Positions 41,357 to 49,444 of a stretch of DNA of 64,000 nt are shown one piece after another. The notes beneath the pieces were generated by a model. The model searched no databases, was not told where the DNA came from, and was given only the letters and a program-made list of their open reading frames with translations. Both the position numbers and the translations under genes were made by a program. Source of the DNA: UBA1660 sp964462035. Its GTDB lineage: Bacteria; Myxococcota_A; Polyangia; Polyangiales; Houyiibacteriaceae. The stretch lies in assembly GCA_964462035.1 (NCBI GenBank), contig CAYXAP010000039.1, forward strand, positions 17,373 to 81,372. The letters run 5' to 3'. Position 1 is the first letter of the stretch; each line of letters opens with the position of its first letter.

Positions 41357-41358
41357 CT
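41343..41358. repeat. Inverted-repeat right copy (16 bp)
   Basis: AACGGATTGCCGCTCT, exact reverse complement of the copy at 41179-41194. It overlaps the 3' end (stop codon) of the small Cys-rich lipoprotein gene by two bases. Confidence 0.5.
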
Positions 41359-41680
41359 AGCCCAAGGTGGAGACGCAGTAGAGAACGGGACCTTCGTCTT
41401 CGTCGAGCGCGCATGCGTTGGAGTTCTGTACGAATCCCATCGCATCACATCCTTCGCCGGAGCTCGTGTTCGCGTTGACGCACTCGCAACTGCGATCGGT
41501 ATCGCAGGCCGCGGGCCAATCGAGGCAGCCGCTGCCAGAGAGCGAGCCGTCGAAGTCGGTGGTGTACCAGCAGAGCCCGTCGGTGCAGCCGCTGCAGTCG
41601 AGCGAGGGCTCGGGGTCGCCGCAGGCGAGACCCCAGGCACCGAAGACGAGGATCCAACTCACGCGACGCATCCAGCTCAT
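41357..41680 (-). CDS. Small Cys-rich lipoprotein
   Basis: A 107-residue lipoprotein: MSWMRRVSWILVFGAWGLAC then GDPEP. The mature part has about 10 Cys in 85 residues (DCSGCTDGLC, CDTDRSCEC, GEGCDAM, YCVSTLG), giving a disulfide-rich domain. Its gene starts 9 bases downstream of the AGPS-like stop, so it is probably co-transcribed with it. No family is recognised. Confidence 0.78.
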   Translation of the reverse strand: MSWMRRVSWILVFGAWGLACGDPEPSLDCSGCTDGLCWYTTDFDGSLSGSGCLDWPAACDTDRSCECVNANTSSGEGCDAMGFVQNSNACALDEDEGPVLYCVSTLG

Positions 41681-41689
41681 GGCGGCACT

Positions 41690-43303
41690 CTAGATCAACG
41701 CGCCGGGGTTGAGGATGCCTTCGGGATCGAGGGCGCCCTTGAGCGCGCGGAGTGCGTTGCCGAGCTCGACGGGTCGCTGCTCGCGATACCAGGGCGCGTG
41801 AGTGCGGCCCACTGCGTGGTGGTGCGTGATGGTCGCGCCGTGGGCGATGAGCGTATCGCTCGCGGCCTTCTTGATGGTCGCCCACTGCTCGAGCTCGGCG
41901 CCGGGACGCGCCTTGGCGATGAAGGTGTAGTAGGGCGCCGGACCGTCGGGGTAGACGTGCGTGAAGCGGCACGAGAGGTGACAGGGGGAGCCGCAGACCT
42001 CCTTCATCGCGCCGCGGACGTTGGTCACGAGCGCCGAATGCAGCTCCTCGAAGCGGTCCCAGGGGATCGCCGTCTCGAACGTGTCGGCGATCACTCCGAG
42101 CGAGACCATGACGTTCTGGAGATAGGGCATCTCGATGAAGGCGTTCTTCCAGCTGCCAGCGGCGCCGCTGTCCCCGGTCTTCGAGCCCGAGTCCGAGTAC
42201 GTCGGCTCACCGGCCACGCCGCCGTGGTCGCGGGCGAGCTCGAGCGCCCGCTCCATCCACGGCTCGAGCGGGTGGTCGGCCGACTCGAAGGCGAGCACCA
42301 GGACCGACGAGCCATCGATGGCGACCATGTTCAGCTTGGCCTCGCGTGCGTCGAGCAGCCGGCAGTTGCTCGGGAAGAGCCCGGACTGTGCGACGGCGCG
42401 ACACGCCGCGACCGCCTTCGCGTAGTCCGCGAACTTCACCGACGCGCTCGCCCGAAAGCGAGGTCGCGGACGAACCCGCATCCACGCTTCGGTGATCACG
42501 CCCAGCGTGCCCTCGGAGCCGAGCATCATTCGGTCGGGGCTCGGGCCGGCACCGGAGCCCGGCAGCCGCCGTGACTGCCAGACCTGCCCCTCCTTCACAC
42601 CCGCGGGCGTGAGCGCCCGGATCGACGCCGTCAGGTCGTCGATGTGGGTGTAGTTGGTCGCGAAGTGACCGCCGGCTCGGGTCGCGATCCAGCCGCCGAG
42701 GGTCGAGTGCTCGAAGCTCTGCGGGAAGCAGCGCAGCGTCATGCCGTGGGCCTTGAGCTGCGACTCGAGCCGGGGACCGCTCGCCCCTGCCTGGATGCGT
42801 GCCGTGCGGGAGGTCGGCTCCACCTCGAGCACCTCGTCGAGTCCGCGCAGGTCGAGCGAGAGCGTGCCGGCGAAGCCCGCCGGGAGCGCGCATTCGACGC
42901 CGCGAACCACGCTGGTGCCGCCGCCGTAGGGGACGACCGCGACCTTCGAGCCCTGGGCCCAGTCGAGCACGTGCCCGACCTCTGCCTCGGTGGTCGGGTG
43001 CGCCACCAGGTCTGGCGCCGCGGAGAAGTCGCCCGCAAAGCCGCGCACCACGTCACCGAACGCTCGGCCGTAGGTATGGCGGATGCGCTCTTCGCGGTCG
43101 TCGGTCACGCAGGGGACCGACTCCGGCGCCGACACGCGAGGGGCGTGCAGCTCGACGTCCTCGAGGGCGACCGGCTCCGCTGGACCGCTCGGGCTGATGC
43201 CGAGCATGGCCCCGAGCTGCGTCCCCAGCTGCTTGCGCGCCTCGGTCGCGGGGAACTTGTCGGCCCATCCCCAGCCCCAGTGACTCAGCTTCCGTTCGCT
43301 CAT
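41690..43303 (-). CDS. Alkyldihydroxyacetonephosphate synthase-like FAD-linked oxidase
   Basis: A 537-residue FAD-binding (PCMH/VAO-fold) protein matching the AGPS family, which forms the ether bond of ether lipids from acyl-DHAP and a fatty alcohol. Features: KLSHWGWGWADK at the N-terminus, FAD-binding VVPYGGGTSVVRG, HSTLGGWIATRAGGHF, and the catalytic HHH motif in ATITHHHAVGRTHAPW. Length fits bacterial AGPS. Myxobacteria use ether lipids as developmental signals, so a similar role is plausible here but inferred. ATG at 43303. Confidence 0.88.
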   Translation of the reverse strand: MSERKLSHWGWGWADKFPATEARKQLGTQLGAMLGISPSGPAEPVALEDVELHAPRVSAPESVPCVTDDREERIRHTYGRAFGDVVRGFAGDFSAAPDLVAHPTTEAEVGHVLDWAQGSKVAVVPYGGGTSVVRGVECALPAGFAGTLSLDLRGLDEVLEVEPTSRTARIQAGASGPRLESQLKAHGMTLRCFPQSFEHSTLGGWIATRAGGHFATNYTHIDDLTASIRALTPAGVKEGQVWQSRRLPGSGAGPSPDRMMLGSEGTLGVITEAWMRVRPRPRFRASASVKFADYAKAVAACRAVAQSGLFPSNCRLLDAREAKLNMVAIDGSSVLVLAFESADHPLEPWMERALELARDHGGVAGEPTYSDSGSKTGDSGAAGSWKNAFIEMPYLQNVMVSLGVIADTFETAIPWDRFEELHSALVTNVRGAMKEVCGSPCHLSCRFTHVYPDGPAPYYTFIAKARPGAELEQWATIKKAASDTLIAHGATITHHHAVGRTHAPWYREQRPVELGNALRALKGALDPEGILNPGALI

Positions 43304-43335
43304 GGGCGGAGGAGACGACGGCCTCACCGACCCGG

Positions 43336-44310
43336 TCAAGCGACGCAGCGGAAGTCGTCCACCTCGACCCGGCCGCGCTCGGTCAGGAAGGCGCGCACCA
43401 GGTCCCGAGCGCCGCGCGCGCCGACCGCCACCAACACGAAGTCCTCGGGCGCGAGCGCTTCCGGCCCCACGACCGGGACTCCGCGCGCCTGCCGTCCGAT
43501 CTTCTTCGGGTCGATGTCCACGAAGCGACTCGCGCGCGGTCCGTGGGCTTCGAGGCTGCGCATGAAGCGCTTGCCGGTCTGGCCCGCGCCCCAGACCACG
43601 AGTGGCCGGTCGGGCAGGGTGGCCGGCAGGTAGCGCGCTTTCGCTTCGCGGAAGGCCTCCGGCCGATAGCGACCGTCGGTCCGCGAGAAGCTCTGCCCAT
43701 GTTGTCGCCAGCGGAGCCCGACCATGGGCAGCTTCCGCAAGGTGGCGCCCTGCGCGGCCAGGCGGAGCCACAGCTCGTAGTCTTCGGGGAAGTCGCCATC
43801 GCGGTAGCCGCCAGCGGCGTCGAGCATCGCGGCGGGGAGCGCGACGCTCGGGTGGCAGATGGGGGACTCGACGAAGAGGTCTCGGTCGTGCGCGGCGGCA
43901 TCGAGGAGGCCGTTCTGCCACTCCACGTAGCGCGCCATCCCCTGGCCATGATCCCCGAAGAGCTCGACCCGGGTGGCGACCAGACCCGCTCGGTCCTCCA
44001 GCGCCGCCACCTGAGCGGCCAGTCGATCCGGTAGGCAGACGTCGTCCGCGTCCATGCGCGCGATCAGCGGCGCGCTCGCGGCGCGCCGGCCGACCTCGAG
44101 CGCGTCGACCAGGCCGCCGCCTGCGGAGAGCGGCACCACCCGCGGGTCGCGCCGAGCGAGCTCCCGCATCTGGGCGGGGCCGTCATCCGTCGAGCCGTCG
44201 TCCACCGCCAGGAGCTCGAAGCGGACCCCCGCCTGAGCGAGCACGCTCCGGGCGGCTTCCATCACGGTCGCCCCCGCGTCGCGGTAGGGCATGAGCACCG
44301 AGAGCTGCAC
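43336..44310 (-). CDS. Family 2 glycosyltransferase fused to a C-terminal Rossmann-like domain
   Basis: A 324-residue cytoplasmic enzyme. Residues 1-225 are a GT2 catalytic domain (LSVLMPYRDAG, LLAVDDGSTDDGP, ARMDADD metal site, FPEDYELWLRL). Residues about 230-324 form a second domain beginning VVWGAGQTGKRFMRSLEAHG, a glycine-rich nucleotide-binding loop, followed by VDIDPKKIGR. That tail resembles the NAD/SAM-type loop found beside some sugar-modifying enzymes. The sugar acceptor is unknown. The GTG at 44310 lies 5 bases after the stop of the upstream double-CNB gene, so both are in one operon. Confidence 0.85.
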   Translation of the reverse strand: MQLSVLMPYRDAGATVMEAARSVLAQAGVRFELLAVDDGSTDDGPAQMRELARRDPRVVPLSAGGGLVDALEVGRRAASAPLIARMDADDVCLPDRLAAQVAALEDRAGLVATRVELFGDHGQGMARYVEWQNGLLDAAAHDRDLFVESPICHPSVALPAAMLDAAGGYRDGDFPEDYELWLRLAAQGATLRKLPMVGLRWRQHGQSFSRTDGRYRPEAFREAKARYLPATLPDRPLVVWGAGQTGKRFMRSLEAHGPRASRFVDIDPKKIGRQARGVPVVGPEALAPEDFVLVAVGARGARDLVRAFLTERGRVEVDDFRCVA

Positions 44311-44315
44311 GACCG

Positions 44316-45605
44316 CTACGTCGTGGTCGTGCCGGGATAGACCGCGTCGTCGCTCTGTGCGAGCTCGCTGATGGCCATGAGCGCGGGCGGGTAGAGCGCG
44401 GCGAGCTCGTTGAAGCGCTTCGCCGGCATGCGCAGCAGGAGCGCATCGGTCTTCGCCACGGCGCCGACCTCGCTCGGCTCCCGGGTGAGCAGGGCCGCGT
44501 GGCCGAACACGCCGCCCGCCTTGGCGACCTCCTCGTCGGTCTCGATCTCGCCGAGGAGCACCACGAAGAGCCCGTCGCCCCGCTTGCCCTTCTCGAGGAG
44601 CACGGTGCCCTCGTCGGCGCGCCGGATCTCGAAGAGCTTCGCCAGCTCGAGCCGGGTCGAAGGGTCGAACCCAGCGAAGATGGGCGAGGTCTTCATCAGG
44701 TTGGTGACCAACCGTCGGCCGAGCAGCTCGAGCAAGAGGCCCTCGAGCGTCGCGTCCTGGCTCACGCATGCATCGAGCACGGCCTTCGGGAGCCGGAGCG
44801 CCTCGAGGTCGCCCCGGGCGACCACGTCGGCGCGCCGTTGAACGTCGTCGAGCAGACATGTCTCGCCGATCACGTCGCCTTCGTCGACCGGGATGGGGTG
44901 ATGCAGCCCGGGGACGTGCACGTCCGCGTGGCCCGCGGTGATCACGTAGAGCGCGTCGGAGGCCTCGCCGGTCTTGAGCAACGGTTCGCCATCCGGGACG
45001 ATCACGTGCTCGGAGTCGCCGAGGAGCATCGCGAGCGTCTCGCGCGAGACGTCCGAGAAGAGCGGCATCGCCGGGAGCTGGGCGAGGAGGCTCGCCGTCG
45101 GGTCCGGAGCCTCTTCCTCCGCTTCCGGCGGCGGCGGCACCTTGGACACGACCTCGAGCTCGCTGAGGTCCAGCGTGAGCATCTGGCTCTCCGCCTCCGT
45201 GAAGCGGACCTCGTCGTCGTCCGCGTCGGGGGCGGGCTCGAGCCGCGGCGCCGAGCGTATGCGGCCCGACTGAGACGTCGGCCCATGACGCTTGCGGAGG
45301 ACCTGCGCGGCCGCCGGGTCCACCCGCTCGAGGACGTCGGCGCGCTCGGGGTCGAGACCCATCACCACCTTGGCCATCGCGGCCGCTCGGGCGATGAACC
45401 CGGACTTCGCGTAGAGGTCGACGGCCACCTCGAAGCTCGCGAGCGCGGCTTCCTTCCGACCCATGCGGAGCAGGAGGTCCCCGCGCCGATGAGGCCAGCG
45501 CGCCTCGTCCGGCGAGTCCGCGATCAGCTGTTCATAGAGGCCGAGGGCCACGTCGAGCTTTCCCTTCTGCAGGGCGTCGTTGAGCTCGTCGCGAAGGTCC
45601 GCCAT
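44316..45605 (-). CDS. TPR protein with two cyclic-nucleotide-binding-type domains
   Basis: A 429-residue soluble protein: TPR-like helices at 5-85 (ELNDALQKGKLDVALGLYEQ; RMGRKEAALASFEVAVDLYA), an acidic Pro/Glu linker at about 120-170, CNB-type domain 1 at about 178-300 and CNB-type domain 2 at about 305-410. Domain 1 keeps a degenerate phosphate-binding cassette (IGETCLLDDVQRRADV), so ligand binding is possible. In domain 2 the equivalent positions read FGHAALLTREPSEV, replacing the key Glu and Arg, so it probably does not bind cyclic nucleotide. No HTH is present. It is divergent from the AgmX-like gene. Confidence 0.88.
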   Translation of the reverse strand: MADLRDELNDALQKGKLDVALGLYEQLIADSPDEARWPHRRGDLLLRMGRKEAALASFEVAVDLYAKSGFIARAAAMAKVVMGLDPERADVLERVDPAAAQVLRKRHGPTSQSGRIRSAPRLEPAPDADDDEVRFTEAESQMLTLDLSELEVVSKVPPPPEAEEEAPDPTASLLAQLPAMPLFSDVSRETLAMLLGDSEHVIVPDGEPLLKTGEASDALYVITAGHADVHVPGLHHPIPVDEGDVIGETCLLDDVQRRADVVARGDLEALRLPKAVLDACVSQDATLEGLLLELLGRRLVTNLMKTSPIFAGFDPSTRLELAKLFEIRRADEGTVLLEKGKRGDGLFVVLLGEIETDEEVAKAGGVFGHAALLTREPSEVGAVAKTDALLLRMPAKRFNELAALYPPALMAISELAQSDDAVYPGTTTT

Positions 45606-45742
45606 CTCTCCGAGGGTACCGCGGAACGCACCGGGCGAAAGATCCTGGGGAACTTTCTCGAACTCGCGCTGTCGCTTCACCCATGCAGAGGGAATCGAGG
45701 GCTCCCGCCGGGGGCGAGGGTGACGTGCGTCCTCACGGCGCG

Positions 45743-47077
45743 ATGACGCAGGCGATGGCGGCTCACATCGACTGGTCCACGGCCGGGGAGCGTGAGCTTC
45801 GGGTCGCGGTGCTTCGTGACGGAAGGCTCGGCGACGAGGTGCGGCACTCGAAGGGGCTCCGGGTGGGTCCGACCGAGAAGGCCGACGTGATCGTCCCGGT
45901 AGCGCCCCGGACCCTCTTCGAGCGACGCTCCGACGGCTGGTTCCTACGCCTCGGCCCGGGGGTCTCGGGTCGGGTGGCCAGCGGCGGACCGGCTCGACCG
46001 GTCGCGGAGCTGCGCTCCGAGGGGCTCGAACGGCTTCGGCTCGCGCCGGATGCCCGTGGGCGGCTCGAGGTTGGCGGTACGTCCATCCTCTTCCAGCTGG
46101 TTCCCCCCAAGCCGAAGGCGAAGCGGGCTCCGCTCCCGCAGTCGGTGCGCGGTGGGTTCGCCATCGACTGGCGGTTCACCGCCAGCTTGGCGTCCGTGGC
46201 GACCTTGGTCTTCGGCCTCCTCGTCGGGCTCGAAGGGGCCGATTGGCCGATCGAGCAGGGGAACGTCGTCCCGCCCTACCTCGAGGCGCGGCTGATCATC
46301 GACGAGCCGGAGCCGCCGCCTCCGCCGGTCACCCATCGCGAGACCGACGCCGATCCGTCCGAAGACCCGATCACCGAGGCGCCGACGGACGCGAACCCGA
46401 GCCCGCGGCGGAGCGAGCCTCGGCCGAGCCCCAGCGACGGTCGTCCATCGTTGGATCCGGACCAGATCGCGCGAGTGCAGAACGAGGTGATCGGCACCAT
46501 TCGGGACTCGATCGGCGCGAGCTTTGCCGATCTGATCGACGGTGCGTCGACCACGGGGGACCTCCAGCGGTTGCTGGAGGACGTGAACGGCGTCGACAGC
46601 CCTCAGATCGCGGGCACCATCATCGACCGGGGTCGTGACGGTGGATCGGGCGAGGACGGCGAGCTCGGTGACCTCGATCGCCGCGGTGCGCCAGGGCCAG
46701 ACATCGACGGGGAGGGCGAGATCGTCGAGACTCACGTCACCGGTCCGACCACCGACTTCGGCCCCTTCCGACCGGAGGAACCGCAGATCTTCGACGACGA
46801 CGCCGTGCTCCGCCGCCTCCGCGGCGTGAAGCGCCGCGTCCAGCGCTGCTACGAGCGCGAGGTCACCCGCGACCCGACCCTCGAGGGCCGCGTCGACGTC
46901 GAGCTCGAGGTGCACCCCGCGGGCAACACCTCCGCGCGCGTCACCAACGATGGAGTGGGCTCCCGGCGGCTCGCCGAGTGCATCACCGGCGCCGCCTCGA
47001 GCATCCGCTTCCCCGAGGGCCCCGACGGAGGCTCGGTCCGCTACTCGTTCCCCTTCCTCTTCGCGCCCCAGCGCTGA
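45743..47077 (+). CDS. AgmX/TonB-like protein (FHA-like N-terminus, TonB-like C-terminus)
   Basis: A 444-residue single-pass inner-membrane protein. The N-terminal domain (about 15-125) is a small beta domain like those of AgmX/GltJ-type motility proteins (ELRVAVLRDGRLGDEV...VGPTEKADVIVP). A transmembrane helix lies at about 146-162, followed by a Pro/Glu/Asp-rich periplasmic spacer. The C-terminal domain is of AgmX/PglI type (LRGVKRRVQRCYEREV...DPTLEGRV). Relatives in Myxococcus are linked to gliding motility or energised envelope transport. The ATG at 45683 would add 20 residues and cannot be excluded. Start choice therefore uncertain. Confidence 0.85.
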   Translation: MTQAMAAHIDWSTAGERELRVAVLRDGRLGDEVRHSKGLRVGPTEKADVIVPVAPRTLFERRSDGWFLRLGPGVSGRVASGGPARPVAELRSEGLERLRLAPDARGRLEVGGTSILFQLVPPKPKAKRAPLPQSVRGGFAIDWRFTASLASVATLVFGLLVGLEGADWPIEQGNVVPPYLEARLIIDEPEPPPPPVTHRETDADPSEDPITEAPTDANPSPRRSEPRPSPSDGRPSLDPDQIARVQNEVIGTIRDSIGASFADLIDGASTTGDLQRLLEDVNGVDSPQIAGTIIDRGRDGGSGEDGELGDLDRRGAPGPDIDGEGEIVETHVTGPTTDFGPFRPEEPQIFDDDAVLRRLRGVKRRVQRCYEREVTRDPTLEGRVDVELEVHPAGNTSARVTNDGVGSRRLAECITGAASSIRFPEGPDGGSVRYSFPFLFAPQR

Positions 47078-48070
47078 TCAGAGGGCGTCGAGGGCTGCTC
47101 GGCGCGCGCCGAGCAGCCCGACGCGGGGCTCGTCCACCAAGTGCACGCGCGTGGCTTCCATCAGGGGGCGCATGCGACCCTTGGGGAGCATTCCGGCGGT
47201 GAAACGCTCGGCGAAGTCGGGCAGCGCGGCGTTCAGCTTCGGGGCGATGCCGCCGGCGACGTACACGCCGCCGGCGGCGAGGACCACCAGCGCGAGCTCA
47301 CCGGCTACCGCGCCATAGGCCTCGACGAAGCGCTCGAGGGTGAGCTTGGCGGCAGGGTCGCCGGCGAGGGCGCCCTCGGTGATCGCCGCGCCACCCTCGG
47401 CCTCGACCAAGGTGCGGATGGAGGTCTCTGCCCGACCGCTGCTCACCACGAACTCGTAGATCGCCTCGAGACCCATCCCGGACACGACGCGCTCCACGGA
47501 CACCCGGGCGTGGGACTCGCTCAGGTGGGCCAGAAGCGCGCGCTCGAACTCGTCGCGCGGCGCGAACCCGATGTGGCCGCCTTCGCTCGCGAGCACCTGT
47601 CCGTCGGGCCCCACCACCGCGACGCCGAGACCGGTGCCGGCGCCGAGGATCACGCGGGGACCGCTCGGGTCGACCTCGCCCTCCTTGAGGACCGGTAGCT
47701 GGGCATCGGTCAGCTCGCCGATGCCGAGCGCGATCGCCTCGAAGTCGTTGAGCAGGGTGACCGACTCGACCGTGAGCGCCTCGGTGAGGCGATCGGCGTC
47801 GATGATCCAAGGGAGATTGGTGGTCTGGACCCGTCGGCCTCGGATGGGGCCGGCGATGCCGAAGGCGGCGCCGCGCAGCTCGTCCAGGGACGCGCCGGAG
47901 CGCTCCAGGAAGGTCTCGATCGCCGAGCGCAGGGTCGGGTGCTCGCTGCTGGCGAGCTTGGCCTCGGCCACGCACTCCAGCGAACCGCCGGGCTCGGCGT
48001 CGTAGAGCGCGAGCCAGGTCTTCGTCCCACCGATGTCCCCGGCCAGGACCCGCTGCCATCGTTTCGCCAT
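47078..48070 (-). CDS. glk: Glucokinase
   Basis: Phosphorylates glucose with ATP to glucose 6-phosphate. The 330-residue protein has the bacterial Glk (not ROK) signature: LAGDIGGTKTWLALYD phosphate loop, AFGIAGPIRGRRVQTTNLPW sugar region, LLNDFEAIALGI with the catalytic Asp, ILGAGTGLGVAVV, and VYVAGGIAPKL. AGGAAG lies well before the ATG at 48070. The open frame continues far upstream but is antisense shadow. With malQ at the window start it gives a maltodextrin-to-glucose-6-phosphate route, though the genes are far apart. Confidence 0.96.
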   Translation of the reverse strand: MAKRWQRVLAGDIGGTKTWLALYDAEPGGSLECVAEAKLASSEHPTLRSAIETFLERSGASLDELRGAAFGIAGPIRGRRVQTTNLPWIIDADRLTEALTVESVTLLNDFEAIALGIGELTDAQLPVLKEGEVDPSGPRVILGAGTGLGVAVVGPDGQVLASEGGHIGFAPRDEFERALLAHLSESHARVSVERVVSGMGLEAIYEFVVSSGRAETSIRTLVEAEGGAAITEGALAGDPAAKLTLERFVEAYGAVAGELALVVLAAGGVYVAGGIAPKLNAALPDFAERFTAGMLPKGRMRPLMEATRVHLVDEPRVGLLGARRAALDAL

Positions 48071-48136
48071 CGTTCTTCCTCGAGCCTTCCACGGCCGCGA
48101 CCTCGGGTCGCGACACCGGCGCGGAAGCCTACCTCC

Positions 48137-49444
48137 ATGAACCGATTCTTTCAGGTGGGCGTGGTCTGGGTCGGATGCGCCGTGGCATGGATGATCTTGG
48201 GCGGGACGCTCGAGGTGCGCTCGGATGGGGCGTGGAGCAGCGCGCGGGACAGCGTTGCGCATCTCTGGGGGCCTGCCGCCGTGCACGGGCCGCCGCTCGT
48301 GCTGGGCTCGGCCCCGTCCCCCGTCCCCCGCGATTGGGAGTCGACCGAGATGCAGCAGCCGAACCCCCAGCCGGTGGTCAGCCCATCGGCCTTGCGGGCG
48401 GAGGACGTCCGGCTGGTCGGCTCGGACGTCGCGGTCCACCTCGACCACGAGCAACGCCAGCGCGGGTTGAACTGGTTCCCGACCTATGAGGCGAGCTTCG
48501 AGGGGACCTTCACTCATCGCTACACGGGCGACGTGGCTGGGACCGCGCGCTTCACCATCGACCTGACGCAGGCGGGCAAGGGCTTCGATGGCTTCTTGGT
48601 GACCCGCGACGGTCGGGAGCTGGACTTCACCACCGCCAACGGCCGCGCGATCTACGACATCGACTTCGAGCCCGGCGAAGAGATCACCCACCGCATCGAG
48701 TTCGCCACCCGCGGCGTCGAGCGCTGGTCCTACGACCTCACCCAGGGCACCGGTGCGGTCGAAGACTTCCGCCTCGCGCTCACCACCGACTTCGACGACA
48801 TCGACTTCCCCGAAGGGGCGCTCTCGCCGACCGAGCACGCGGAGACCGGCGAGGGCTGGCGCGGCGAGTGGCGCTTCACGCACCTGCTCAGCGCCGATGA
48901 CATCGCCGTCGAGTTGCCCCGTCGCCTGAACCCGGGGCCGTTGGCCGCGAAGATCACCTTCTTCGGCCCGGTCGGGCTGCTCTTCTTCTTCTTCGTGGTC
49001 GCGATGGTCGCGAGGGTCCGGCACGTCTCGCTCCACCCGATGCACTACTTCTTCCTCGGGACGGGCTTCTTCGCCTTCCATCTCCTCTTCGCGTACCTGG
49101 TCGACCAGCTCCCGCTCTTCGCGAGTTTCGGTGTCGCGGCGGCGGTGAGCGTGTTCCTGGTGGTGAGCTACGTGAGACTGGTCGCCGGGCGCCGCTTCGC
49201 CTTCCGTGTCGTCGGCAGCGCGCAGCTGCTCTATCTGGTGCTCTTCAGCGCGTCCTTCTTCCTCGACGGGATGACCGGGCTGGCGATCACCCTCGGTGCG
49301 ATCGGCACGCTCTACGTGATGATGCAGATGAGCGCGCGGACCCAGTGGGGTGAGCCGAAGACCGAGGTCGCTCCAGAGCCGAACGAGGTGCCCGCGGTTC
49401 GGGCGATGGCTGGCGAGCCGGAGGGGCCGCCGGCCGTCTTCTAG
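48137..49444 (+). CDS. creD: CreD-like inner-membrane protein
   Basis: A 435-residue membrane protein of the CreD (Cet) family, linked in E. coli to the CreBC response and colicin E2 tolerance; its biochemical role is unknown. It has an N-terminal signal-anchor helix, a large periplasmic domain (about 40-275, with HRYTGDVAGTARFTID) and a C-terminal cluster of five or six transmembrane helices. That cluster includes HPMHYFFLGTGFFAFHLLFA, matching the CreD family position. No creBC genes are present. Its TAG stop shares a CTAG with the converging ABC-F gene. Confidence 0.85.
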   Translation: MNRFFQVGVVWVGCAVAWMILGGTLEVRSDGAWSSARDSVAHLWGPAAVHGPPLVLGSAPSPVPRDWESTEMQQPNPQPVVSPSALRAEDVRLVGSDVAVHLDHEQRQRGLNWFPTYEASFEGTFTHRYTGDVAGTARFTIDLTQAGKGFDGFLVTRDGRELDFTTANGRAIYDIDFEPGEEITHRIEFATRGVERWSYDLTQGTGAVEDFRLALTTDFDDIDFPEGALSPTEHAETGEGWRGEWRFTHLLSADDIAVELPRRLNPGPLAAKITFFGPVGLLFFFFVVAMVARVRHVSLHPMHYFFLGTGFFAFHLLFAYLVDQLPLFASFGVAAAVSVFLVVSYVRLVAGRRFAFRVVGSAQLLYLVLFSASFFLDGMTGLAITLGAIGTLYVMMQMSARTQWGEPKTEVAPEPNEVPAVRAMAGEPEGPPAVF

